64,000 nt of DNA from JALOAP01 sp964632355 (GCA_964632355.1 CAZWBW010000002.1:13385-77384); one strand, 5' to 3'. Shown: positions 16,448-25,586, numbered from the stretch's first letter. Notes: a model not told the origin generated them from the sequence alone. Program-made: numbers and translations.

Positions 16448-17389
16448 ATGAGTGCGCCTTCGTTGCGGTTACCGCCCACGCCCGAACGGGCTGTGGAGGC
16501 GCCCGCTACGTCCGTCCTTCGCGATAGCACCTGGCTTCTCGCGCTCCAGGTGGCCGTTCTTCTCGTGATCACCGGGACGGTCATCACGCGGTACTGGAGC
16601 GACCACCTCTGGTTCGGCTGGTCCCTCGTCGCGCTGGCGACGCTGGTCTGGCTCCCCGAACTCCGTGTCCCCCGCGTACGGCGGTGGTGGTTCGTCTATG
16701 TCGTCGGCATTTTCGTCTACACCATCCTTCGCTCCTACGCCGACGAAACGGCCATTCCGACGCGCTTCAGCTATGTGATCGACCTCGATTCGGTACTGCC
16801 CGGGCCCGAACCCGTGCCGTGGCTCCAGGGCCTTCTCTTTTCGCCCGGCCGAGTCACCTGGTTCGACTATGCGATGGTCGGTGTGCACTGGTCGTTCTTC
16901 ATCGCGCCCCACCTCGCCGCCGTGCTCGTGTGCCTCTTCCGGCCCGCGCTCTTTTCCCGCTTCGTCCTCCTCATGGTGGGCGTCATGTGGCTCGGGCTCG
17001 TGCTGTTCTTCCTCGTGCCTACCGCCCCGCCCTGGCTGGCCGGACACGCCGGCTATCTCGGCGATGTGTACCGTGTGATGGACTTCGTCGGCGGACAGGT
17101 GAGCGGCAAAACATACGAGCAGTTCTACGCCTCCCTCGGCGAGCCGAACTCCGTCGCTGCCATGCCGTCGATCCACATGGCGGTGACCTTCATGCTGTTT
17201 CTCTGGGCACGCGACTACCATCCGCGGCTCCAGTGGCCGCTCCTGGCCTACTCGGTCCTGATGGGTGTGGCGCTTGTCTACCTCGGCGAACACTACGTCG
17301 CGGACGAACTGGCCGGTGTTGCCTGCGCGTTCGCCGTGTATTTCGTGCTGCGCCGAATGCTCGGCGCTCCCACTCACGCCGCTCGCTGA
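16448..17389 (+). CDS. PAP2-family (inositol phosphotransferase-like) membrane enzyme
   Basis: The 313-residue protein has about six membrane helices and the PAP2 motifs MPSIHMA (PSxH) and LGEHYVADELAG (HxxxD). The first KxxxxxRP motif is not clear, as in Aur1/Ipt1-like bacterial members. It may transfer or remove a phosphate-linked head group from a lipid. The start is ATG 16448 with GGTAGAG upstream. Its 3' end overlaps the convergent cheR by 16 bp. Confidence 0.82.
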   Translation: MSAPSLRLPPTPERAVEAPATSVLRDSTWLLALQVAVLLVITGTVITRYWSDHLWFGWSLVALATLVWLPELRVPRVRRWWFVYVVGIFVYTILRSYADETAIPTRFSYVIDLDSVLPGPEPVPWLQGLLFSPGRVTWFDYAMVGVHWSFFIAPHLAAVLVCLFRPALFSRFVLLMVGVMWLGLVLFFLVPTAPPWLAGHAGYLGDVYRVMDFVGGQVSGKTYEQFYASLGEPNSVAAMPSIHMAVTFMLFLWARDYHPRLQWPLLAYSVLMGVALVYLGEHYVADELAGVACAFAVYFVLRRMLGAPTHAAR

Positions 17390-18177
17390 TAAAAGCCGAT
17401 CCCGGTGGTGCGAAACCCGACGGACTGAGCGCGCATGATCATTTCGCTGCCGCCCACGAACAGATAGCCGCCGGGTCGCAGTGCCTTCGCGAACTTCGCG
17501 TAGATGCGCTGCTTCGCTTCCTCCGTGAAGTAGATCACCACGTTCCGGCAGAGGATCAGGTCGACGTCGACCGGGTACGCATCCGTCAGCAGGTCGTGGC
17601 GGCGAAAGGTCACGCGCCGGCGAACAGCATCGGTCACACGGTACGTGCCGCCCTCCTCGAGTTCGAAGTACTTCTCCAGGATCGCCGGAGGTACGGAACG
17701 CACCTCGTGCGGTTGGTATCCGTTCCCGTCTCGTGCCCGCGAAAGGGCCGGGATGTCGACGTCCGTCGCGAGCACCGAATGCTGCCCGTGCGGGTCCAGT
17801 TCGTTCAGCAGGATCGAGAGGGTGTACGGTTCGCAGCCGATAGAGCACCCCGCACTCCACAGCCGGAGCGGGCGGCCCGCCGCGAGCATCCCGGGGAGGA
17901 TATCCCGCTGAAGCGCCTCGAAGCGGTCGGGCTGCCGGAAGAACTCCGACACGTTAATCGTCAGCGTGTCGCGGACGACCGCCAGCAACGCCGGGTCCGC
18001 GGCCACTGCACGCGTGAACTCGGCCCATCCCGCGAACCCGCGCCGGGTCATGATCCCGGCGAGCCGCCGCTTCATCTGCGGCTCTTTGTACTGGTATAGC
18101 GGCACACCGATCAGCCGCTCGAGCGACATCCGAAAGGCGATCCATGCTGGGTCCGGGTCAGCGGGTTCCTGGCTCAC
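17374..18177 (-). CDS. cheR: Chemotaxis protein methyltransferase
   Basis: The 267-residue protein has the CheR N-terminal helical domain, with RDTLTINVSEFFR, and a SAM-binding domain with LRLWSAGCSIGCEPYTLSI, VLATDVDIPAL, VDLILCRNVVIYF and GYLFVGGSEM. It methylates glutamates of chemoreceptors. It is last in the cheW-A-C-D-Y-B-R operon and overlaps cheB by 4 bp. Confidence 0.95.
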   Translation of the reverse strand: MSQEPADPDPAWIAFRMSLERLIGVPLYQYKEPQMKRRLAGIMTRRGFAGWAEFTRAVAADPALLAVVRDTLTINVSEFFRQPDRFEALQRDILPGMLAAGRPLRLWSAGCSIGCEPYTLSILLNELDPHGQHSVLATDVDIPALSRARDGNGYQPHEVRSVPPAILEKYFELEEGGTYRVTDAVRRRVTFRRHDLLTDAYPVDVDLILCRNVVIYFTEEAKQRIYAKFAKALRPGGYLFVGGSEMIMRAQSVGFRTTGIGFYQRAA

Positions 18178-19244
18178 GGCGTCATTCCTACCGCCGCGGT
18201 GATGGCGTCCGCGATGCGCTCGATGGGCAGCTCCGTCGCGCGCTGCGTCAGCGTTAGCGTCACCCGAGGCATCCCCCAGACGACGCTCGTGGCCTCGTCC
18301 TGTACGAACACCCGGCCGCCGGCCTGCTCCACGATTGCAGCGCCGGCCGCGCCGTCCTTGCCCATGCCCGTCAGGATCGCTACGGTGGCCCGCCGCCCGT
18401 ACACCCGCGCCACCGACTCGAGCGTCACGTCGATCGCCGGGCGCACGCCGTGCATCGCCGGCGACTGGTGGAGATGGACGCGGCGGTCAGGCGTCACGTC
18501 CAGGTGGAAATCGCCCGGTGCTACCAGCACGCGGCCTTCCGCCAACAGGTCGCCGTTTCGTGCCTCCGCCACCGCAAGCGGCGCGAGTGAGTCCAGCCTG
18601 CGAGCCAGCGCATCGGTGAACCCCGGGGGCATGTGCTGAACGACCACTACCGCGGCTCGGAGGTTCGCCGGGAGGCGGGGGATGATCTCAGTGAGCGCTG
18701 GCGGACCGCCTGTCGAACACCCGATCACCACGACCTGCTTCGCTGGTTCGGTGCCGACCGGGCGAACGTCCCGGGCGCTCGCGGCGGGCGACGCCACGGC
18801 GCGCAGGGACCGTGGACGAACGCGTGCGACGCTCGCACGGGCAATCGCCTCGGCGAGCCGCATCTCGACCGCCGGCAGGTCATGGCTCAGTGCGCTCGGC
18901 TTCGCGACACAATCGACAGCGCCTGCTTCCAGCGCCCGGATGGTGGTCTCCGCTCCATCGCGGGTGAGCGTGCTCAGCATGACCACCGGCGTCGGGAGCA
19001 CCCGCATGATCTCGGTGACGGCATGCACGCCGTCGAGCCGCGGCATCTCGACGTCCATCGTGATGACGTCGGGCCGAAGCTCCACAGCGCGCTGCACGGC
19101 CTCGATGCCGTCTGCGGCGGTGCCGACAACTTCGCACCCCGGCATCCGGCCGATCATTCGCTCCAGCGTTTTCCGCATGAAGATCGAATCGTCGACCACC
19201 AGGACGCGAGTTCGAGCGCGCGGGGACCGGGCAGGAACAGTCAT
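18174..19244 (-). CDS. cheB: Chemotaxis response regulator protein-glutamate methylesterase
   Basis: The 356-residue protein has a receiver domain (VLVVDDSIFMRKTL ... ITMDVEMPRLDG, phospho-Asp in MDVEMP) and a C-terminal methylesterase domain with the catalytic residues in GCSTGGP (Ser), VVQHMPPGF (His) and TGMGKDGA (Asp). It removes receptor methyl groups and deamidates receptors. ATG 19244 places the receiver domain at the usual distance from the start. Confidence 0.96.
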   Translation of the reverse strand: MTVPARSPRARTRVLVVDDSIFMRKTLERMIGRMPGCEVVGTAADGIEAVQRAVELRPDVITMDVEMPRLDGVHAVTEIMRVLPTPVVMLSTLTRDGAETTIRALEAGAVDCVAKPSALSHDLPAVEMRLAEAIARASVARVRPRSLRAVASPAASARDVRPVGTEPAKQVVVIGCSTGGPPALTEIIPRLPANLRAAVVVVQHMPPGFTDALARRLDSLAPLAVAEARNGDLLAEGRVLVAPGDFHLDVTPDRRVHLHQSPAMHGVRPAIDVTLESVARVYGRRATVAILTGMGKDGAAGAAIVEQAGGRVFVQDEATSVVWGMPRVTLTLTQRATELPIERIADAITAAVGMTP

Positions 19245-19249
19245 CGTCG

Positions 19250-19606
19250 TTAAGCGCAGAGCTTCGCGACCGCCGCAAGGACACGGTCGCTCTCGGTGGG
19301 CTTCACCAGGAAGTCCTTCGCGCCGTTCTTCACGGCTTCGAGCACGATCTGCTGCTGGCCCAGCGCGGTCACCATCGCCACCTTCGCCGATGGGTCGAAG
19401 GCACGGATCTCCTTCAGCGCCGTCAGCCCGTCCATCTCCGGCATCGTGATGTCCATGAGTACGGCGTCCGGGCGCATCGCCTGGTACTTCTCGACCGCTT
19501 CCCGGCCGTTCTCCGCCTGGATCACGTCGTACCCGGCTTCCGTGAGCACCTTCGACATCCGCATCCGCATGAATGCTGCATCGTCGACTACGAGGATCGT
19601 TGGCAA
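19250..19606 (-). CDS. cheY: Chemotaxis response regulator CheY
   Basis: This 118-residue single receiver domain has the acidic pair in ILVVDDAAFMR, phospho-Asp in LMDITMPEMDG, Thr in MVTALGQQ and Lys in FLVKPTE. TTG 19606 is the start because GGGGGAAGG precedes it and it gives the normal N-terminus (LPTILVVDD). Phosphorylated by CheA, it should bind FliM, which is encoded divergently nearby. Confidence 0.93.
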   Translation of the reverse strand: MPTILVVDDAAFMRMRMSKVLTEAGYDVIQAENGREAVEKYQAMRPDAVLMDITMPEMDGLTALKEIRAFDPSAKVAMVTALGQQQIVLEAVKNGAKDFLVKPTESDRVLAAVAKLCA

Positions 19607-19617
19607 GGTCCTTCCCC

Positions 19618-20121
19618 CTAGAGTTCGTGAGGCGCCGAGGCCGCGGTGCGGACGAACGTCCGTCCCGTGGCGAGGTGAATCTCCAGCGTGCGGCCGCGTT
19701 CTCCACCGAAGTCTTCGGCGGCCAACCGCAGCCCGTGATGCTGCAGTCGTTCCCTGATCGCTTCGGCATTTCGCTCGCCGATCTTGAACTTCTCTGCGTT
19801 CGCCGCGCCAAGCACCGATGCGCCACCGGCCGCCTTCACGATCAGTCGCGGCCGCAGGGCACCCAGTTCGTTCATGCGCCGAAGCAGTTCGTCGATGCCC
19901 GTGTCGGCATACCGTCCCGGCTCGTCCTGTGCGGGACGCCCCTGCGAGTCCGGCAGCAGCACGTGAACCATCCCGCCAACCTGCGCCAGCGGGTCGAATA
20001 CCGTCACGGCAACGCACGAGCCGAGGCCATACGCCACGAGGACCGCCGAACGCTCTCGAGTTACCTCCAACTGACCGATTCCTACCGTCACTAGCCGCAC
20101 ACCCCCCGCCCCAGGTGTCAT
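19618..20121 (-). CDS. cheD: Chemoreceptor glutamine deamidase
   Basis: The 167-residue protein carries the CheD catalytic Cys in VAYGLGSCVAV and the His in GGMVHVLLPD, with the following RYADTGIDEL and KAAGGASVL segments. CheD deamidates receptor glutamines and binds CheC. It overlaps cheC by 4 bp, and the CheC-CheD pair is the Bacillus/Thermotoga-type adaptation module. Confidence 0.94.
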   Translation of the reverse strand: MTPGAGGVRLVTVGIGQLEVTRERSAVLVAYGLGSCVAVTVFDPLAQVGGMVHVLLPDSQGRPAQDEPGRYADTGIDELLRRMNELGALRPRLIVKAAGGASVLGAANAEKFKIGERNAEAIRERLQHHGLRLAAEDFGGERGRTLEIHLATGRTFVRTAASAPHEL

Positions 20122-20732
20122 GCAGCCAGCTCCTCGATGCGCGGTAGCGATTGCGGGTCGGGCGCCACGATGACGAGCCCGGCCGTCCTTCCGTGCCGGT
20201 CTTCGAACACCGTGTCGATCATCGCCACTTCGTTCCCGTGCGAGAGGATCTCCGCGTAAATCGTCTGCACCAGCGCGATCGCCATGTCGTGGACTACCGT
20301 CGGCGGGCTCGGGTGGAGCATCAGGCGCACCTGATCGGCGAGCGCATTCACGAACGCCGACCCGACGATGTTCCCGAGTTCTGCCACCGCGGACTTCGCC
20401 AACTCGTCGGGCTCCGTGGTCGTCCCTACCGGCTGTCCGCACATCAGGTCCACGCACTCGAGGGCCCGCTGCTCAGGGAAGAGCAGCATCACGTGACCCT
20501 CCAGGTCACCGGACATCCCGAGGTACGCACCGAGGACCATCGCGGTGTCGCCACCAACGGCTGCGCAGGCGTCGGCCCGGGTGCCCAGCCGCACGTTCGG
20601 GACGTGGATTCGAACCTCCTGCCCAACGAGGCCGGTCAGGCCCCGCCCGGCCCGCACAGCTCCGTCCTGCGCGACCGCGGCGAGGACCGCGGTAATTCGT
20701 TCGTGTAGCTCAGCCATGCCGCCCCCCGTCAC
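20118..20732 (-). CDS. cheC: CheY-P phosphatase CheC
   Basis: The 204-residue protein contains the CheC/CheX/FliY phosphatase signature ELAKSAVAELGNIVGSAFVN (about 109-128, with the Glu and Asn of the ExxN active site). A second, less conserved helix is near DMAIALVQTIYAE. It dephosphorylates CheY-P and is stimulated by CheD. GTG 20732 overlaps the cheA stop by 4 bp; an in-frame ATG at 20717 (MAELHE) is the alternative start. Confidence 0.9.
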   Translation of the reverse strand: MTGGGMAELHERITAVLAAVAQDGAVRAGRGLTGLVGQEVRIHVPNVRLGTRADACAAVGGDTAMVLGAYLGMSGDLEGHVMLLFPEQRALECVDLMCGQPVGTTTEPDELAKSAVAELGNIVGSAFVNALADQVRLMLHPSPPTVVHDMAIALVQTIYAEILSHGNEVAMIDTVFEDRHGRTAGLVIVAPDPQSLPRIEELAA

Positions 20733-22789
20733 GCGATCGCCAGCGCAGCCGCGTGGTCAGAGACGAGGCTCGGCATGTCGATGATGAGCCCAAGCGTGCC
20801 GTCGCCGAGGATCGTCGCGCCGGAGAGCCCCTTCCGCGTCCCGATGAGGTCGCCGAGCGTCTTCACGACCACGTCCTGCTCTCCGAGCAAGCGGTCGACG
20901 AGGAACGCGGCCTGCCGCTCGCCATGCCTTGCCGCGACGACGAACCGGGGGCCTTCGTGCGTTCGTTCGCGCCGGTCCCCCAGTGCTTCCGCAAGGTCGG
21001 CAAGCGGCAGCAGCTTCCCGCGAAGCCGCAGCATCTGTTGGCCACCAACCAGGTGGATGTCGGCCGTCGACGCCGCAAGGGCCTCGGTAACGGAAACCAG
21101 CGGCATCGCGTACACCGTGCCGTTCGCCACCACCATGAGCGCCTTCGTCGTCGCCAGCGTCAGCGGGAGTTGGATGATGAACTCGCTGCCTTGCCCCGGC
21201 GTGCTGTGCACCGTTACGTGCCCGTTCAGGCGCTCGATGTTCGTCCGGACGATGTCCATACCGACGCCGCGGCCGGACACGTCCGAGACCGTCTTCGCCG
21301 TCGAAAGCCCGGGCATGAAGATGTACTGCAGCACCGTCTCCTCGCTCGCCGCTTCGGCCGCTTCCGGGCTCACGAGGCCACGCTCGACCACTTTCTCCCG
21401 CAGCTTCCGCGTATCGATGCCGCGGCCGTCGTCCTTGATCGAGAGGTAGATGTACGTCTCCTGGTTCCAGGCCGTCACGGTCACGGTGCCCGTTTCGGGC
21501 TTCCCGGCTGCGCGCCGCTCCTCGGGCGACTCGATGCCGTGGTCAACCGCGTTACGGAGGATGTGCACCAGCGGGTCCGAAAGCTCCTCAATCACCGACC
21601 GGTCAAGCTCCGTCTCCTCGCCGGCCGTGACCAGCTCGACCTTCTTGCCACACTTGGCGGCCACGTCGCGAACAACGCGGGGCAGGCGCGTCAGCACCGA
21701 CCGTACCGGCAGCATCCGGCTCCGCATGATCTCCTGTTGGAGTTCGTCCGTGATTCGCGCCAGGTGCGACGTGGTCTCCTCGAGGTTTTCGGTGAGTTCC
21801 GCCAGCTGCGCGTCTTTCAGCACATGCGCCAGCTCGTCCTTGATTTGCTGCAGCCGCGTCCGGTCGATGACCAGTTCGCCGACCAGGTTCATTAACCCGT
21901 CGAGCCGCTCCACATCGATGCGAACCGACTGGCTGCCGCGGGACTTTTTCGACGGCGCGGGCGGGGAGTCCTTCTTGACCAGCGACAGCCGGGGCTTCTC
22001 CTCCTGCACCACCGGCGCTGCTTCTTGAGCGGCCGGTTGGTCCTGGCCCTCGTCCTGGACGAACTCCACGCTCACGTCGGGGACCGATTCCAGTGCTCCG
22101 CGCAGCTGCTCTTCGGTCGAGTAGGTGGCCAGCTTTGCGTCCAGCGTGAACTCGGCGCCGCCTGCTTCCACTACCTCCCGCGGCGGTGCCAGCGACACGA
22201 CCCTGCCCAGTGCATCGAGTTCCTGCAGCGCCTGGAAGCATCGGATCCCCGGCAGCTGGCAGCCCTCGTCGATTCGAACCCGCACGTGCACAACGGGGCC
22301 GTCCGTGTTTTCGCTCTCCTCGGCTTCGCTCGCGCCCCCAACTGGTTCGACGGCTACAGAATCTGCGGAGGCGGGCGCGTCCGCCGGGCTATCGAGAAGT
22401 GCGAGCAACTCCTGTTCGAGCGGCGAGGGGTCGAGCCCCGAATCGACTTTTGTGACGACCTCCTCGCTCAGCACCCGGAGCGCGTCCAGCCCCGAGAGTA
22501 GCGCGTCGACCACCTCGCGGTCGGGCGTTCGCCGGTTCTGCCGCACGGCGTCGAGTACCGTCTCCATGGCGTGCGTCAGGCTCGCCATCTTCCGGTGGCC
22601 GATCGTGGCCGAAGACCCCTTGAGCGTGTGGGCCGCACGGAAGATGGCCTGGACAAGCTCAGGGCCCGGTTCGCCTTCGAGCTGAACCAGGGCGGTGTCG
22701 AGCAGTTCGAGCTGCTCCTCAGCTTCCTCGAGGAACAGCTTCAGGTCGTCATCGTCGAGTTCGAATGTGAGCGGGGTTCCCCTGGACAT
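20729..22789 (-). CDS. cheA: Chemotaxis sensor histidine kinase CheA
   Basis: The 686-residue protein has the five CheA regions: P1 HPt with phospho-His54 in AAHTLKGSSATIG; a divergent CheY-binding region around 165-260; dimerisation P3 starting at about 290 with VERLDGLMNLVGELV; HATPase P4 with LRNAVDHGIE, KDDGRGID and GRGVGMDIV; and a CheW-like P5 to the end. It autophosphorylates and passes phosphate to CheY and CheB. Its start gives MSRGTPLTFELDDDDLKLFL. Confidence 0.96.
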   Translation of the reverse strand: MSRGTPLTFELDDDDLKLFLEEAEEQLELLDTALVQLEGEPGPELVQAIFRAAHTLKGSSATIGHRKMASLTHAMETVLDAVRQNRRTPDREVVDALLSGLDALRVLSEEVVTKVDSGLDPSPLEQELLALLDSPADAPASADSVAVEPVGGASEAEESENTDGPVVHVRVRIDEGCQLPGIRCFQALQELDALGRVVSLAPPREVVEAGGAEFTLDAKLATYSTEEQLRGALESVPDVSVEFVQDEGQDQPAAQEAAPVVQEEKPRLSLVKKDSPPAPSKKSRGSQSVRIDVERLDGLMNLVGELVIDRTRLQQIKDELAHVLKDAQLAELTENLEETTSHLARITDELQQEIMRSRMLPVRSVLTRLPRVVRDVAAKCGKKVELVTAGEETELDRSVIEELSDPLVHILRNAVDHGIESPEERRAAGKPETGTVTVTAWNQETYIYLSIKDDGRGIDTRKLREKVVERGLVSPEAAEAASEETVLQYIFMPGLSTAKTVSDVSGRGVGMDIVRTNIERLNGHVTVHSTPGQGSEFIIQLPLTLATTKALMVVANGTVYAMPLVSVTEALAASTADIHLVGGQQMLRLRGKLLPLADLAEALGDRRERTHEGPRFVVAARHGERQAAFLVDRLLGEQDVVVKTLGDLIGTRKGLSGATILGDGTLGLIIDMPSLVSDHAAALAIA

Positions 22790-22849
22790 AGCGTGGCCCG
22801 CAACCTCCCTCCTGGGCGCGATGTGGCAACGGGTGCCGGGCGAAGCGAA

Positions 22850-23359
22850 CTACGCGGCCGCAGCCTGCTCGTCGGCCGCGCTGTACATCTCGTGGTCCTC
22901 CGAAGGGAGCACGCCTTCCAGGTCCACCAGCGACACCAGCCGGTCTTCGAGCTTGGCGATACCTCGGATGAACGCGTTCTCCGGCGCTGTCACGATGGCG
23001 CTCGGCGGCTCGATCTGGTCCCCCGGGATCCGCATCACCTCCGAGACCGCGTCCACGATGAGGCCGACCATCCCTTGCTCGCTGTTGACCACCACGATGC
23101 GCGTCTCGCCCGTGTGCTCCCGCACCGGGACGCCGCAACGCCGCCGAAGGTCGATCACCGGTACTACTCGCCCGCGCAGGTTCGTAATACCCTCCACCCA
23201 GTCGTCGGCGCCGGGAATCGCGGTGATCGCCTGCATCCGCACGATCTCCTGCACGCTCTGGATGTCGAGCGCGTAGTGCTCGTCGCCAAGCCGGAAGATC
23301 ACCACGTGCTCTTCCTTCACAGCCTGGGGCGCCTCCTGGGCGTCTGTCTTTGTGCTCAT
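22850..23359 (-). CDS. cheW: Chemotaxis coupling protein CheW
   Basis: The 169-residue SH3-like protein has VIFRLGDEHYALDIQSVQEIVR, ITNLRGRVVPVIDLR and VGLIVDAVSEV, the standard CheW pattern linking receptors to CheA. ATG 23359 has a GGAGGG site six bases upstream, preferred over an in-frame ATG eight codons earlier. First gene of the che operon. No receptor gene is present in the window. Confidence 0.94.
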   Translation of the reverse strand: MSTKTDAQEAPQAVKEEHVVIFRLGDEHYALDIQSVQEIVRMQAITAIPGADDWVEGITNLRGRVVPVIDLRRRCGVPVREHTGETRIVVVNSEQGMVGLIVDAVSEVMRIPGDQIEPPSAIVTAPENAFIRGIAKLEDRLVSLVDLEGVLPSEDHEMYSAADEQAAAA

Positions 23360-23432
23360 CTGGATTCCCTCCGTTCCGGGCATGAAGACCCGCGGCCTGC
23401 CTAGACGCTACGGCTGCCTTGTTCATGCCGGT

Positions 23433-23453
23433 CATTGGGCGACTTCCCCAATG
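23433..23453. promoter_or_regulatory. Small hairpin in the cheW-fliM divergent region
   Basis: A 7-bp inverted repeat CATTGGG / CCCAATG lies between the divergent che and fliM operons, next to an imperfect direct repeat CTTCCCCAATG / CTTCCCCGATG. It could be an operator or part of the cheW 5' leader. No known regulator is assigned. Confidence 0.3.
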
Positions 23454-23528
23454 CCGATGCGGGCTTCCCCGATGTGAAGCTGATGCGGGGATTGACCGCC
23501 CCCGACCTAGGGAACCCCTCTATAGCCC

Positions 23529-23536
23529 GCCGATAT
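23529..23536 (+). promoter_or_regulatory. Possible sigma-28-type -10 element before fliM
   Basis: GCCGATAT matches seven of eight bases of the flagellar sigma-28 -10 consensus GCCGATAA, 41 bases upstream of the fliM start. A matching TAAA-type -35 at the right spacing is not clear, so this is tentative. Confidence 0.35.
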
Positions 23537-23577
23537 TACCGGTGAGAGAGTTCGCCCTGACGTAGCCCGAGGGGGAG

Positions 23578-24618
23578 ATGGCAGACAACGCAGTTCTCAG
23601 CCAACGCGAAATTGATGCGCTCCTGAACGCGGAGCTCGATGACTTCGAGCCCGAAACGATCGCCGCTGTCACCGCCCAGCCGCTCAAGGAGACCGGACGC
23701 CGCATCAAGCCGTACGACTTCCGGCACCCGGAGAAGCTCTCGAAAGAGCAGGTGCGCGCCCTGCAGACCATCCAGCAGGGCGTGGCTGGCGCGTTGGCGC
23801 AGGCGTTCTCCACACGGCTCCGCTCACACGTCGAGGCCCGCCTGAGCGCCCTCGAACGCGGTATCTACGACGAGTACGTCAACCAGATCGGCAGCCAGTC
23901 CATCGTCCTCATCATCGACATGAGCCCGCTCCAGGGGTACGCCGTGGCGGCCTTTGGCCTCGATGTCGGCTTCTCGTTCATCGACCGCCTCCTGGGTGGG
24001 AAGGGCCGCAGCCATCCCCGGTCGCTCGAACGCGACCTCACCGATATCGAGACCGCCCTGCTCCGGCACATCGGCGCCGACATCTCTCGCGCCCTCGTCG
24101 AGCCATGGGCCCGCGTTGTGGAGCTCGAACCTTCCGTCACCGATCTCGCCGTCGGCCCGCAGGTGATGCACGTCGTGCCGCCGTCCGAGTTCGTCCTGAC
24201 TGCCTGGTACGAGGTTCGCTTCGCCGACCAGACTGGCGGCATCTCGCTCTGCTTCCCGCTCACCATCCTCGAAGAGGTGCTCCCGAAGCTCAGCGGGCAC
24301 TCGCTTTTCGAAGGGCGCCCCCGGCGGAAGCCCGGTGAACCGTCGCGCATCCGGCACGACCAGCTCATGCCCGTTCCCGTGACGGTACGAGCGGTCCTCG
24401 GCGATGCTCGCCTACCCGCCGGCGATCTGCTCACGCTCAAGCCCGGCGATGTCATCCTGCTCCACCAGCGCGTCGACGAGCCCCTGCGCTTGCGCGTCGG
24501 CGACTGCGAACGCTTCGCCGGGTTCGCTGGTACCCATGGCCGTCACATGGCCCTACAGCTTTCGGGGTTGGTTGACGACGATGGATTGGTGAGAGCCTTT
24601 GAGGATGTTGCGCCGTGA
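23578..24618 (+). CDS. fliM: Flagellar motor switch protein FliM
   Basis: The 346-residue protein starts with the CheY-P-binding peptide, LSQREIDALL (8-17). A middle CheC-like domain follows (RHPEKLSKEQVRAL ... MSPLQGYAVAAFG, FSFIDRLLGGKG) and a C-terminal SpoA domain (VTVRAVLGDARLPAGDLLTLKPGDVI). FliM forms the C-ring and switches rotation direction when CheY-P binds. No other flagellar gene is in the window, but the che operon is divergent from it. Confidence 0.93.
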   Translation: MADNAVLSQREIDALLNAELDDFEPETIAAVTAQPLKETGRRIKPYDFRHPEKLSKEQVRALQTIQQGVAGALAQAFSTRLRSHVEARLSALERGIYDEYVNQIGSQSIVLIIDMSPLQGYAVAAFGLDVGFSFIDRLLGGKGRSHPRSLERDLTDIETALLRHIGADISRALVEPWARVVELEPSVTDLAVGPQVMHVVPPSEFVLTAWYEVRFADQTGGISLCFPLTILEEVLPKLSGHSLFEGRPRRKPGEPSRIRHDQLMPVPVTVRAVLGDARLPAGDLLTLKPGDVILLHQRVDEPLRLRVGDCERFAGFAGTHGRHMALQLSGLVDDDGLVRAFEDVAP

Positions 24619-24965
24619 GCAGCACAATTCCCGTCCGAACGGTCCTCATGTCCGCCGATATCAAGAACGGCGGCACAGGCTTCCACCGTCTTGAGTACAA
24701 GGTCGACCACGGCCGTGGGCGCATGTCCATGGTCACGGTGCTGATCTCCCAGGACGCCCACCGGAAGTTGGCCAGCCAGCTCACGCGCGCCCGCCTCCCT
24801 GTGATCGAAAAGTCCCAGCTCCTCAAGACATGGGCCCGCTGGGTTATCGCAATGCGACTCGAGGACGACGGGATCCTGCCCCGCACCCTCACCATCACCG
24901 CCAGCGATCTCGACGACTTTGGCGCCTATGCCGTCGACCTTGGACGTCACCTCCGCGCCAGCTAA
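24615..24965 (+). CDS. Conserved-looking hypothetical protein between fliM and cheX
   Basis: The 116-residue protein begins at a GTG that overlaps the fliM stop by 4 bp, so it is translationally coupled. It has no recognisable motif, no signal peptide and no membrane helix. The pattern MSMVTVLISQDAHRKLASQL followed by TWARWVIAMRLEDDG suggests a small alpha/beta fold. Position between fliM and cheX suggests a motor or adaptation role, but that is inference only. Confidence 0.65.
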   Translation: MSSTIPVRTVLMSADIKNGGTGFHRLEYKVDHGRGRMSMVTVLISQDAHRKLASQLTRARLPVIEKSQLLKTWARWVIAMRLEDDGILPRTLTITASDLDDFGAYAVDLGRHLRAS

Positions 24966-24993
24966 TCCCACCATTCGTACGAAAGGGTCACCG

Positions 24994-25515
24994 ATGCACG
25001 CGAAAGTCACCGTCGACGAGGCAGCCCGCCATGCCGCGGATGCTCCAGAGAACGCTCGCCTTGAACTGGTTGCCCCGTTTGTTGAGGCCGCGGCCCGCGT
25101 ACTCATGCAGGAATGCGGTGAAGTCGTCACCAAGGGCAAGCTCCACCGGGTTCGCTCGCCCCAGACCAGCAACGACGTGAGCGTCCTCATCGCGGTAACC
25201 GGCGGGGTCGCGGGGCTGGTCATCTACTCGATGTCTCGCGAGACGGCCATCGGGTTCGCGGAGCGCATGATCGGCGAACCCGTCTCCGAGATGGATGAAC
25301 TCGCACAGAGCGCCATCGCCGAGCTTGCGAACATGATCACGGGCCAGGCCAGCATCGGGCTCGAAACCAACGGCTACCCCAGCGACATGTCTCCGCCGGT
25401 GCTGCTCCTTGGGCATGGCAGTTCGATCGCCACGTTCAACCTCACGCGGCTGGTGGTACCGCTGGTCGTCAGCTTCGGCGAATTCTCCATCGACATCGCG
25501 ATCAAGGAAGTCTAG
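24994..25515 (+). CDS. cheX: CheX-type CheY-P phosphatase
   Basis: The 173-residue protein has a FliY/CheX-like fold with the phosphatase helix MDELAQSAIAELANMITGQA (Glu and Asn of ExxN). The N-terminal LVAPFVEAAARVLMQECG is typical of CheX. CheX is a dimeric CheY-P phosphatase in Thermotoga and spirochaetes. ATG 24994 is preceded by GAAAGGG. It completes an operon fliM-orf-cheX, and gives this genome a second CheY-P phosphatase beside CheC; no CheZ was seen. Confidence 0.85.
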   Translation: MHAKVTVDEAARHAADAPENARLELVAPFVEAAARVLMQECGEVVTKGKLHRVRSPQTSNDVSVLIAVTGGVAGLVIYSMSRETAIGFAERMIGEPVSEMDELAQSAIAELANMITGQASIGLETNGYPSDMSPPVLLLGHGSSIATFNLTRLVVPLVVSFGEFSIDIAIKEV

Positions 25516-25586
25516 GCGGGGATACGCTGCCTTCGGCACCGAAGCCACCGCTATGCCGTTCGGACACGGCGACGTAGGATGGTCCC

